Origin: Oscillospiraceae bacterium
GTDB taxonomy: Bacteria; Bacillota; Clostridia; Oscillospirales; Ruminococcaceae
Direction: 5' to 3'
Length of the DNA stretch: 6,651 nucleotides
Assembly (NCBI GenBank): GCA_017394475.1
Contig: JAFPYQ010000131.1
Span: forward strand, 1-6,651
Shown: positions 1-5,526 of the stretch, piece by piece
Position numbering within the stretch: position 1 is the first letter of the stretch
How the letters are laid out: each line of letters begins with the position of its first letter
Program-made: the position numbers and the translations under genes
The notes under the pieces: model-generated
Seen by the model: the letters and a program-made list of their open reading frames with translations, nothing else
The model's database searches: none
Told to the model about the DNA's origin: nothing

Positions 1-871
1 CGGGCTTGCCTCTGTCGCAGAGTATCGGCCCTACGACCACGCCCGAACCTGTTTTTTCAAGCTTTTTCTGCAGTATACCGCTTATCTTGTATCCTTCGGT
101 GCAGTGTACAAGAAGGGGGGAGAAGCCGAACTCCTCACAGATGCGCAGGGCTGTCAGTATATCATCTGCCCTGTGGCAGTGAATATGCGGGCGTATGTCA
201 TGCTTCAGAAGAGGTATCAGCGCCTCATATTTCAGATCGAATTCGGGCTCATCAGCGGCAGTCTCCGCATCCTCTTTCTGCTTCATATACTGCCGTGCCT
301 TGTAGAGCGTTTCCCTTATCAGGGAGGCTGTCCCCATTCTCGTCTGAGGTGCCTCATCCCTTTCGGAATAATATGATTTGGGATTTTCGCCGAGGGCGAA
401 TTTTACGGCAACGGTCCTGATATATGCATCATCAAGGGAACGATAGCTCTGCTTGCCATACCTGTCGGTGGTATATGCCGCTGTTTTCACCGCGATCATC
501 GTACCGCCTATGGCATTGAGGGAGCCGGCGCCGGTTATGACAGTGGTGACACCTGCCTTTATGGCATCCTCAAAATACCCGTCATAATAGTTTATGCCGT
601 CTATCGCCCGCAGCTGTGGCGTTATGGGAGAGGAACCCTCATTCACATCGTCACCTTCTTCTCCCTGACCATCGCCTATGAAACCCATGTGAGTGTGGAT
701 ATCCACAAACCCCGGATAGATGAGCATCCCATTACAGTCGATATCCCCCTGAGACGTACTCTCGGGGCTGCCTTCACCGACTGCGCTTATCCTGCCATTT
801 TCATCTATGCCTACATATCCGTGAAATGTGCCGTGGGATATGGTATGTACCTCTGCATTGTATAAAAGCAT
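1..871 (-). CDS. Amidohydrolase, imidazolonepropionase-like (C-terminus cut by window edge)
   Basis: Only the first 290 residues are visible, from an ATG at 869-871 to the left edge. The amidohydrolase pattern is clear. A short N-terminal beta-sandwich part ends in PGFVDIHTHMG, with the metal ligands H59 and H61. It is followed by the segment AGVTTVITGAGSLNAIGG (about 106-123). Next come a conserved-looking lysine in VKFALGENPK (K157), the cluster PHIHCHRADD (228-237) and LLVHC (H256), all typical positions for further metal or substrate ligands. This matches the COG1228 type of metal-dependent hydrolases, which act on cyclic amides, N-acyl groups or dipeptides; the substrate cannot be named. 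No signal peptide is seen, so it is probably cytoplasmic. GGAG (877-880) lies 5 nt before the ATG, next to the stop codon of the preceding gene, so it is probably translated as the third gene of the htrA operon. A histidine-degradation role is unsupported because no hut genes are visible. Confidence 0.88.
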   Translation of the reverse strand, partial: MLLYNAEVHTISHGTFHGYVGIDENGRISAVGEGSPESTSQGDIDCNGMLIYPGFVDIHTHMGFIGDGQGEEGDDVNEGSSPITPQLRAIDGINYYDGYFEDAIKAGVTTVITGAGSLNAIGGTMIAVKTAAYTTDRYGKQSYRSLDDAYIRTVAVKFALGENPKSYYSERDEAPQTRMGTASLIRETLYKARQYMKQKEDAETAADEPEFDLKYEALIPLLKHDIRPHIHCHRADDILTALRICEEFGFSPLLVHCTEGYKISGILQKKLEKTGSGVVVGPILCDRGKP

Positions 872-881
872 GGCTGCTCCG

Positions 882-1070
882 TTATATCCCGCACTCGTCG
901 TAATCCTGCCAACGCTTGTTGTAGTTATAGCTTGACAGCATGCGGTATGCTATATATCCTGCGGAAACAAGGAATGCCATAAGTGCCAGTATCACGGGGA
1001 TCCCGCTCTGCAGCATCCTTTTCGGATCATAATCGACTCTCTGTACTGTCTCGTTTCTTATCTCGTGCAT
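882..1070 (-). CDS. Small single-span membrane protein of unknown function (62 aa)
   Basis: I do not recognise this protein. It has a polar, charged N-terminus (1-20), one hydrophobic segment at about 22-42 (SGIPVILALMAFLVSAGYIAY) and a short tyrosine-rich charged tail that holds the only cysteine (C60). Topology is ambiguous because Arg/Lys flank both sides. The ATG at 1068-1070 is preferred over the GTG at 1080-1082 because GTGAGG stands 6 nt before it. The frame opens right at the stop codon of the HtrA protease and closes 10 nt before the amidohydrolase start, so it is the middle gene of a tightly packed operon. The placement, the ribosome binding site and the clean membrane segment argue that it is real despite its size. 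It could be a subunit or modulator of the membrane protease encoded upstream, which is inference from position only. Confidence 0.72.
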   Translation of the reverse strand: MHEIRNETVQRVDYDPKRMLQSGIPVILALMAFLVSAGYIAYRMLSSYNYNKRWQDYDECGI

Positions 1071-1076
1071 ATCATG

Positions 1077-1082
1077 CCTCAC
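1077..1082 (-). promoter_or_regulatory. Ribosome binding site GTGAGG that decides the small-protein start
   Basis: GTGAGG overlaps the TGA stop of the HtrA-type protease (1079-1081) and lies 6 nt before the ATG at 1068-1070. The same hexamer precedes the protease gene itself (3064-3069). This supports an ATG start giving 62 residues, rather than the overlapping GTG giving 66, and suggests that translation is coupled to termination of the upstream gene. Confidence 0.6.
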
Positions 1083-3052
1083 TTTCCGAATTCAGCAAAA
1101 GTAAATTCTATCTCGAATTCCATGTCTTTTTCTTCTTCAAAAGTGCCCTTGCGGAACACCTTTGCCTTGACCCTGTCCCCGGGCTTGTGGACTGCCTGCA
1201 GATCCCTTATGGCATTTTCCGAGTTCATGGGCATCCCGTCAATCTCGGTGATTATATCATCCACTCTGAGATCTGTCTTTGATATGTCACAGTCCTCGCT
1301 TATCTCACGGACAAGAAGGCCTGTGCGCAGCTCATGCTCCTCTGCATATGCGGTATCGATGAAATTATACATTATGCCCACTCTGGGTCTGCCTGTCACA
1401 TATCCCTCTTTTATCAGGTCCTCTATAACGGGAACTGCAAAATCTATGGATATGGCAAATCCCAGGCTTTCCGAGGAATCCACAGCATACTTGCTGGTGG
1501 TGATGCCTACCACCCTGCCGTAAAGGTCTATGAGCGCACCGCCGGAAACGCCTTCATTGAGGGGTGCATCAGTCTGTATGCACTTTATCATATAACCGGA
1601 ATAGCTCTCGATCTCCCTGTCGATATAGGATACCACACCCTTTGTGACGGTGTTCCTGAATCCGCCCGAGTTGCCGATGGAGATGACTGTCTGTCCCTGG
1701 GAAAGGTCTTCTGTGCTGCCCAGGACTGCGGGAGTGAGGTCTGTCTTGTCAACTTTGAGCACCGCAAGATCGGTATTGGCGTCAAAGCCTATTATATCGG
1801 CCTCCAGACGGCTGTTGTCCTCATCGTTCAGCTCTACTATGACTCTTTCAAGGTCATTTACCACATGTGCATTGGTGATGATATAGCCGTCATCGGATAT
1901 TATCACGCCTGTAGCAGAATTTGAATTGACTATGGTAGTTCCCTTGTAACCGTATACCGTGACGATAGAGGGCATGACATACTTTACAGCTCCTTCAGGG
2001 GTGAAAAGGCCGCTACTCTCATCCTCATAGTCGCTCTTGTCTTCGGCGGCTCTGTGCTCTACCTCTATGTTCACGCTCACAGGCGCCTGAGACGTGCCCA
2101 CCTCATCCGGGCTCTTGCCCTTGTCGTTGATTGCAAGCAGCACCATGACTGCCACCACTATCGCGATGATGACAAAGAGTATGATCATCATCAGAACGGT
2201 ATTGGGGCGCTTCTTTTTAACATCATCCCTGTCGGGAACGCCGGGCAGCACAGCGGGAGCTGCGGGCTGATAGCTCTGATAGCGCGGATAGGGCTGATAG
2301 CCTGCCATGGGAGGAGGCATAGTGCCCGGTATATTGCCGTTATTCATCCGGGGCGGTACTGTCTGTGTATTCTGCACGCCCTGTGCAGACTGTTCTCCGA
2401 CAGGTACCTTCTTGACATCTGCCTCACCCTCACGGGTATCGGCAGCAGAAGTAGCTGCACTCTGAGCTGTCGGCTGAGGCCGGCTGCCTGCATATCCCGG
2501 GTAAGGGCCCGCACCCATCATGGGCTGCCTGCCGAGCATATTGCCGGGCTGCTGATAGGGTGGCTGAGCATAGAACGGGTTTTGTCCGTAGTACGGCGGA
2601 ACAGGTGACGGCTGGCCATACCCGTATGGCGGGGGAGGTGTTGCTCCCTGCATATAGGGCGGCTGGGCTCCGTATGCCGCATAGGGCGGCGGTGTCTGCG
2701 CAGGCTGCCCGTATGGTGCCTGATACCCTGCAGCAGGCGGGACAGCCCCTCCTCCGTACACAGGATCCTTTCCTGCGGGAGAGAAGTCCCTTTCCGCAAA
2801 GATATTCTGCGGATATTCATCGTCCGATACGCTTTTCGCGGTATTTTCCATGCCCGGTACGGGACTGTCTGCCGGTACCTCCTGTACAGGGCTTTCCCCG
2901 GTGAAGGAGGGCTGTACAGTATCAGTGCTGTTATCATCCCCGGTTACTGGCCCGGTATTTATCTGTGCAGCAGAGGGCTGCTGCTCATCGCCAATATCCG
3001 CAGTACCCATATCTTTATCTGTAAAATCTTTGTTTTCAAAATCCGGATCCAT
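1079..3052 (-). CDS. htrA: HtrA/DegP-family membrane-anchored serine protease with PDZ domain and long PY-rich N-terminus (657 aa)
   Basis: Order of parts: an acidic start (1-90); a Pro/Tyr/Gln/Gly-rich low-complexity region (about 95-270); a basic KKKR (279-282); one membrane span (about 285-308); an acidic linker (309-348); a trypsin-like domain (about 350-555); and a single PDZ domain (about 556-652). The catalytic triad is H396 in TNAHVV, D428 in ANTDLAVLKV and S503 in EGVSGGALIDLYGRVVGI. The usual GNSGG around the serine is GVSGG here. The basic residues before the span put the N-terminus in the cytoplasm and the protease and PDZ outside. HtrA proteins degrade or refold damaged exported proteins. 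The usual Firmicute form has a much shorter cytoplasmic part, so the extension of roughly 280 residues is the odd feature. The ATG is firm: an in-frame TAA directly precedes it, and GTGAGG lies 11 nt upstream, a somewhat long spacing. It is the first gene of a three-gene operon. Confidence 0.95.
   Translation of the reverse strand: MDPDFENKDFTDKDMGTADIGDEQQPSAAQINTGPVTGDDNSTDTVQPSFTGESPVQEVPADSPVPGMENTAKSVSDDEYPQNIFAERDFSPAGKDPVYGGGAVPPAAGYQAPYGQPAQTPPPYAAYGAQPPYMQGATPPPPYGYGQPSPVPPYYGQNPFYAQPPYQQPGNMLGRQPMMGAGPYPGYAGSRPQPTAQSAATSAADTREGEADVKKVPVGEQSAQGVQNTQTVPPRMNNGNIPGTMPPPMAGYQPYPRYQSYQPAAPAVLPGVPDRDDVKKKRPNTVLMMIILFVIIAIVVAVMVLLAINDKGKSPDEVGTSQAPVSVNIEVEHRAAEDKSDYEDESSGLFTPEGAVKYVMPSIVTVYGYKGTTIVNSNSATGVIISDDGYIITNAHVVNDLERVIVELNDEDNSRLEADIIGFDANTDLAVLKVDKTDLTPAVLGSTEDLSQGQTVISIGNSGGFRNTVTKGVVSYIDREIESYSGYMIKCIQTDAPLNEGVSGGALIDLYGRVVGITTSKYAVDSSESLGFAISIDFAVPVIEDLIKEGYVTGRPRVGIMYNFIDTAYAEEHELRTGLLVREISEDCDISKTDLRVDDIITEIDGMPMNSENAIRDLQAVHKPGDRVKAKVFRKGTFEEEKDMEFEIEFTFAEFGK
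2555..2689 (-). repeat. Run of five PPY motifs in the HtrA cytoplasmic extension
   Basis: Within the low-complexity N-terminus, Pro-Pro-Tyr occurs at residues 122-124, 131-133, 141-143, 152-154 and 164-166, that is, at intervals of 9, 10, 11 and 12 residues. Further Tyr-Pro and Tyr-Gln pairs follow near 251-262. The DNA repeats imperfectly, so it is a degenerate protein-level repeat rather than a recent tandem duplication. Confidence 0.75.
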
Positions 3053-3099
3053 TTATATTCATACCTCACAAAAAGTATTAGTCATAATAGTATAAATAT

Positions 3100-3128
3100 A
3101 TTTTACCATAAATGCCTATATTTGTCAA
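3100..3128 (-). promoter_or_regulatory. Sigma-A promoter of the htrA operon
   Basis: On the minus strand, TTGACA (3123-3128) and TAAAAT (3100-3105) are separated by exactly 17 nt. A TGG directly precedes the -10 box, giving an extended -10. Transcription should start near 3093, leaving a leader of about 40 nt before the protease ATG. The perfect -35 suggests strong constitutive activity; no operator for a stress regulator (for example CIRCE or CtsR) was noticed. Confidence 0.8.
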
Positions 3129-3135
3129 TAATATG

Positions 3136-3167
3136 AAAAAAGATCCTCCCGAAATTTCGGGAGGATC
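3136..3167 (-). terminator. Intrinsic terminator after the prepilin gene
   Basis: A perfect 26-bp palindrome (3142-3167) folds as an 11-bp stem with an AATT loop and is followed, on the minus strand, by six T residues (3136-3141). It starts 9 nt after the pilin stop codon. On the plus strand there is no T tract, so it acts one way. The downstream promoter -35 box begins only 7 nt further on. Confidence 0.93.
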
Positions 3168-3176
3168 ATATTATCA

Positions 3177-3959
3177 TTAACTCATAGGTATCGGATACTG
3201 ACCCATGTATATAGGCTCAGCTATCTTTCTGCCATATTTGGTCGCATTTTCCTGATTAGCTTTTCCGTTTGCAAGTGACTGTGTACTGCTAAATCCGCCA
3301 TATTTCAAAAGTGTTTTTCCGGCTTTTGTATTGTTGGCAGTTTTCCAATCTGTAGTACTTGCGACCTTATGGAACATTTTATATGTGCTGGAAGTCGAAG
3401 CGCTGTCTTTAGTCTTATAATCCGTTGCATAGACACAGCTTACAGTATATGTCCTGTTATTTACAAGTACGCAGAAGGACAATCCCTGACCATATAATGT
3501 TTTCGATCTTAAAGCACTGGTGCCTTTGCTGGTCTCAAATTCATCTTCTTCCTTCTTGAACCTGATGCCCATTCTTTTTATTATCTGCTTATATGCAGTT
3601 TTTAAATTATCTTCAGTTGCCGCTTTTTTCTCTGTCTCAACACCTTTTCCGCCGGAATGGAGAAGATCCAAAGTGCCTTCATCCACCATCATCACACCAT
3701 ATTTCTTGCTGTCAAACTCGATCTCACCAAAATAATCCTCAGATTTAAGCCCGCGCTTCTGCAGATTGTTCAGATAATCCTGTGTTGCTACATATATCTG
3801 ATATGCCTGATCATTCTCAGATTGGATCTTTGCCATTCTTCTCTGATTGGAAACATTAGGGATCAGTATTGATGACATGATCACGATTATAGCTATTACA
3901 ACTATGAGTTCCAGTAACGTGAACGCCTTAACAGCGCCCCTTAAGATCTTTTTATCCAT
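3177..3959 (-). CDS. Type IV prepilin-like (pseudopilin) protein (260 aa)
   Basis: The N-terminus has the class III (prepilin) signal: a short basic leader MDKKILRGAVKA, then FTLLEL and a hydrophobic helix (about 13-34). Cleavage would fall between A12 and F13. The +5 glutamate is E17 and the helix-kink proline at +22 is P34, both as in type IV pilins. The -1 residue is Ala rather than the usual Gly. The rest (35-260) is a polar Lys/Thr/Ser/Asn-rich head with two cysteines (C163, C175) that could form a disulfide. I do not recognise the head. The product would be processed by a prepilin peptidase and assembled into, or prime, a pilus or secretion pseudopilus, but no other pilus gene is in the window. 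The ATG at 3957-3959 with AAAGGA upstream is chosen over a TTG 27 nt upstream. The gene has its own promoter and terminator and is visibly more AT-rich than its neighbours. Confidence 0.88.
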   Translation of the reverse strand: MDKKILRGAVKAFTLLELIVVIAIIVIMSSILIPNVSNQRRMAKIQSENDQAYQIYVATQDYLNNLQKRGLKSEDYFGEIEFDSKKYGVMMVDEGTLDLLHSGGKGVETEKKAATEDNLKTAYKQIIKRMGIRFKKEEDEFETSKGTSALRSKTLYGQGLSFCVLVNNRTYTVSCVYATDYKTKDSASTSSTYKMFHKVASTTDWKTANNTKAGKTLLKYGGFSSTQSLANGKANQENATKYGRKIAEPIYMGQYPIPMS

Positions 3960-4011
3960 AAAAGCACTTCCTTTACAAAAGTACAAGAATCCAAAATAAT
4001 AGATTATGATA

Positions 4012-4040
4012 ATTATACATCAAAACCTATAAAAAGTCAA
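4012..4040 (-). promoter_or_regulatory. Sigma-A promoter of the prepilin gene
   Basis: TTGACT (4035-4040) and a perfect TATAAT (4012-4017) lie 17 nt apart on the minus strand. The predicted start is near 4005, giving a leader of about 45 nt with the AAAGGA ribosome binding site close to the ATG. The roughly 140 nt between this promoter and the birA terminator hold nothing I can name apart from a small hairpin at 4161-4173. Confidence 0.83.
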
Positions 4041-4180
4041 GGTCTTTGCCGTCAAAAAGTGAAGAAAACGCAAATTCAGCGGATTTAACAAAAAAGGCCG
4101 CACATTATCGCCCATTTGCATAAAGCCCTGTTCAGCACCGCACCTTATTTTTCACCCGACAGCATCCTATGCTTATACAC

Positions 4181-4205
4181 AAAAAGTGCCGCATCAGCGG
4201 CACTT
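4181..4205 (-). terminator. Intrinsic terminator after birA
   Basis: A perfect 9-bp stem (4184-4192 with 4197-4205) with a 4-nt loop is followed by a run of T on the minus strand (4181-4185, which also overlaps the last two stem positions). It begins just 3 nt after the birA stop codon and separates birA from the prepilin unit. Confidence 0.93.
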
Positions 4206-4208
4206 CCG

Positions 4209-5195
4209 TTATCCGTTCACTATCTTTACGGTACCGCTGGAAAGGGTGAGTTCTTCACCGCTCCGACGGCGTACTATCAGTTTTCCGAGATCATCTATGC
4301 CTACACATTCAAAGCGCTCGGTTATGCCGTTGTTCTCTATATCCACAGTCTTGCCGGTGAGTATGGAGCGGCGGCGATATTCTTCAAGGAAGCTCCTGTC
4401 ACCGATAGTCCCGATCTTCTCTTCGAGGATATTGAGTATCTCCGCAGCGAGCTTTGCCCTTGACACCGATTCTCCCACCTCTGCGCGGAGGCTGGTGGCA
4501 GTCTCTTTGAGCTCATCGGGGAAGTTGTAGTTGTTCACGTTCACGCCGAATCCGATGACCACATAGTCAAGGCCGCCCTGCTCTATCCCCACCGCAGCCT
4601 CGGTAAGTATGCCGCAGGCCTTTTTGCCGGAGATATACACATCGTTGACCCATTTTATCTGACATGAGATCTGAGCCCCCTCCTCGGCACATATCTTCTC
4701 TATGGCCTCACAGGCTGCCACCGCAGCACAGGCAGTGACATTGAGTGCCTGCTCTATGGGGAGCTTGGGACGAAGGATGACGCTCATGTATATGCCCTGA
4801 CAGTTGGGAGAATGGAAATGCCTGCCCATGCGCCCCCTGCCGTCGGTCTGCTGTTCGGCTATGACTACATGACCGTGAGCGGCATTTAGCTGTGCAAGGC
4901 TCTTGGCAAAGCTGTTGGTGGAGTCTATGGTCTTGAAAACATCTATATTCTGCCCCAGGGCTTTTGTTCTCAGATATTTCTTTATGGACGGCTCACTCAT
5001 CTTGTCATTGTCGCTGGTGAGACAGTAACCCCTGTTAGTGCCCGCATTTATGCTGTAGCCCTCTTCACGGAGCTGATTGACCGCTTTCCACACCGCGCTT
5101 CTCGATACATCGAGAGAAGTGGCGATCTTGTTTCCGGATACGCTCTTGCCCTTGCTCTGTTCAAGGAGCTCAAGCACTCTCTCCTTTATTGACAT
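4209..5195 (-). CDS. birA: Bifunctional biotin--[acetyl-CoA-carboxylase] ligase / biotin repressor BirA (328 aa)
   Basis: The protein activates biotin with ATP to biotinyl-5'-AMP and transfers it to a lysine of biotin carboxyl carrier domains. The N-terminal winged helix (about 1-62; helix-turn-helix near 21-42, NKIATSLDVSRSAVWKAVNQL) marks the DNA-binding, repressor class. The catalytic core shows DSTN (91-94), the adenylate loop GRGRMGR (119-125), KWVND (181-185, usually KWPND), GKKACGILTE (190-199) and VIGFGVNVN (213-221). A small C-terminal beta domain (about 281-328) follows. Length is normal for the bifunctional class. The ATG at 5193-5195 is chosen because homology starts there and AAGGA/GGTGA lie just upstream. 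The frame runs open upstream to a GTG at 5340-5342, but those 49 codons encode nothing BirA-like and overlap a foldable leader. The gene is a single unit with its own promoter and terminator. Its targets are not in the window. Confidence 0.96.
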   Translation of the reverse strand: MSIKERVLELLEQSKGKSVSGNKIATSLDVSRSAVWKAVNQLREEGYSINAGTNRGYCLTSDNDKMSEPSIKKYLRTKALGQNIDVFKTIDSTNSFAKSLAQLNAAHGHVVIAEQQTDGRGRMGRHFHSPNCQGIYMSVILRPKLPIEQALNVTACAAVAACEAIEKICAEEGAQISCQIKWVNDVYISGKKACGILTEAAVGIEQGGLDYVVIGFGVNVNNYNFPDELKETATSLRAEVGESVSRAKLAAEILNILEEKIGTIGDRSFLEEYRRRSILTGKTVDIENNGITERFECVGIDDLGKLIVRRRSGEELTLSSGTVKIVNG

Positions 5196-5264
5196 AATAT
5201 CACCGTTCCTTTCCGTTGAGCTGTAATTGTCGATATATATGCAACTGACTTGGGTATGCACCCG

Positions 5265-5344
5265 ATATGCCCGCCACCTCCGCGCACGCTCACACAGCGT
5301 ATCTGCGGCATTGCCGGATATTATCCGATCTCCTGCGGGCACAC
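5265..5344 (-). ncRNA. Candidate structured RNA (three-way junction) in the birA leader
   Basis: Hand folding of the birA leader gives a closing stem P1 of 10 bp, GTGTGCCCGC (5344-5335) with GCGGGCATAT (5274-5265), including two G-U pairs. Inside are two hairpins. P2 is CGGAT/ATCCG (5327-5323 with 5319-5315) plus a flanking G-U pair. P3 is CCGC (5308-5305 with 5283-5280), capped after an internal loop by ACGCT/AGCGT (5300-5296 with 5290-5286). Purine-rich joiners link the stems. A further 4-bp hairpin, GGGT/ACCC (5263-5252), follows before the ribosome binding site. I do not recognise a known riboswitch. No T-loop or CCA pattern supports a tRNA. There is no terminator hairpin with a U tract before birA, so any regulation would be at translation or stability. 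Function is unknown and the fold is by eye. Confidence 0.35.
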
Positions 5345-5380
5345 AGATTTAGTTCACCTTTTTAACAAATAATATATATT

Positions 5381-5409
5381 ATTATACCATATCCCTCCGA
5401 AAATATCAA
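5381..5409 (-). promoter_or_regulatory. Sigma-A promoter of birA with AT-rich palindrome at the start site
   Basis: TTGATA (5404-5409) and a perfect TATAAT (5381-5386) are 17 nt apart on the minus strand, with TGG just before the -10 box (extended -10). Transcription should start near 5374, leaving about 180 nt of untranslated leader before the BirA ATG. A perfect 16-bp palindrome (5369-5384, AATAATATATATTATT) overlaps the -10 box and the start site and could be an operator or simply an easily melted region. Confidence 0.8.
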
Positions 5410-5481
5410 GTAACGGCGGGGGGCGGTATCTAAATATACTGTAAACTTTTTATTAATCGCCGGAAGCATCCGCTGTCGGGC

Positions 5482-5516
5482 AAAAATCACGTCCCCCATG
5501 CCGTCGCATGAGGGAC
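5482..5516 (-). terminator. Intrinsic terminator after the GH9 cellulase gene
   Basis: An 11-bp stem with one G-U pair (5506-5516 with 5491-5501) and a 4-nt loop is followed on the minus strand by GTGA and then five T (5482-5486). It begins 10 nt past the stop codon. The short gap before the T run makes it slightly weaker than the other two terminators here. Confidence 0.85.
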
Positions 5517-5526
5517 ATATTTGCGG

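Noticed and set aside
1068..1082. GTG start overlapping the htrA stop as the start of the small membrane protein.
   Set aside because: It lacks a well-placed ribosome binding site of its own, while the ATG four codons later has GTGAGG at 6 nt. The GTG remains a minor possibility.
1334..1924. A 196-codon plus-strand frame opposite the protease domain, with other plus-strand frames at 1065-1523, 2054-2608, 4116-4530 and 5498-5925.
   Set aside because: They lie antisense to genes with clear family motifs (or to their terminator and flank), lack ribosome binding sites and have compositions expected of shadow frames.
3957..3986. TTG start giving a nine-residue longer prepilin.
   Set aside because: The ATG at 3957-3959 has AAAGGA upstream and gives a normal 12-residue basic leader; the TTG version would place the ribosome binding site inside the gene.
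4086..4135. A second terminator ahead of the six-T run near 4090 on the minus strand.
   Set aside because: Only about 3 base pairs can form next to the T run; no stable stem was found.
5193..5342. A longer BirA beginning at a GTG 147 nt upstream.
   Set aside because: The added 49 residues resemble no BirA N-terminus, the winged helix starts right after the ATG at 5193-5195, and a ribosome binding site precedes that ATG.
5265..5344. The GC-rich birA leader as a tRNA gene, since it is about 80 nt with a closing stem.
   Set aside because: It has no T-arm consensus, no anticodon arm of the right size and only two internal hairpins.
5358..5446. TTGTTAAA next to the birA start site and TGTAAAC near 5440 as biotin operator half-sites.
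   Set aside because: Neither has a matching inverted half at the expected 14-16 nt spacing, so there is no real operator match.
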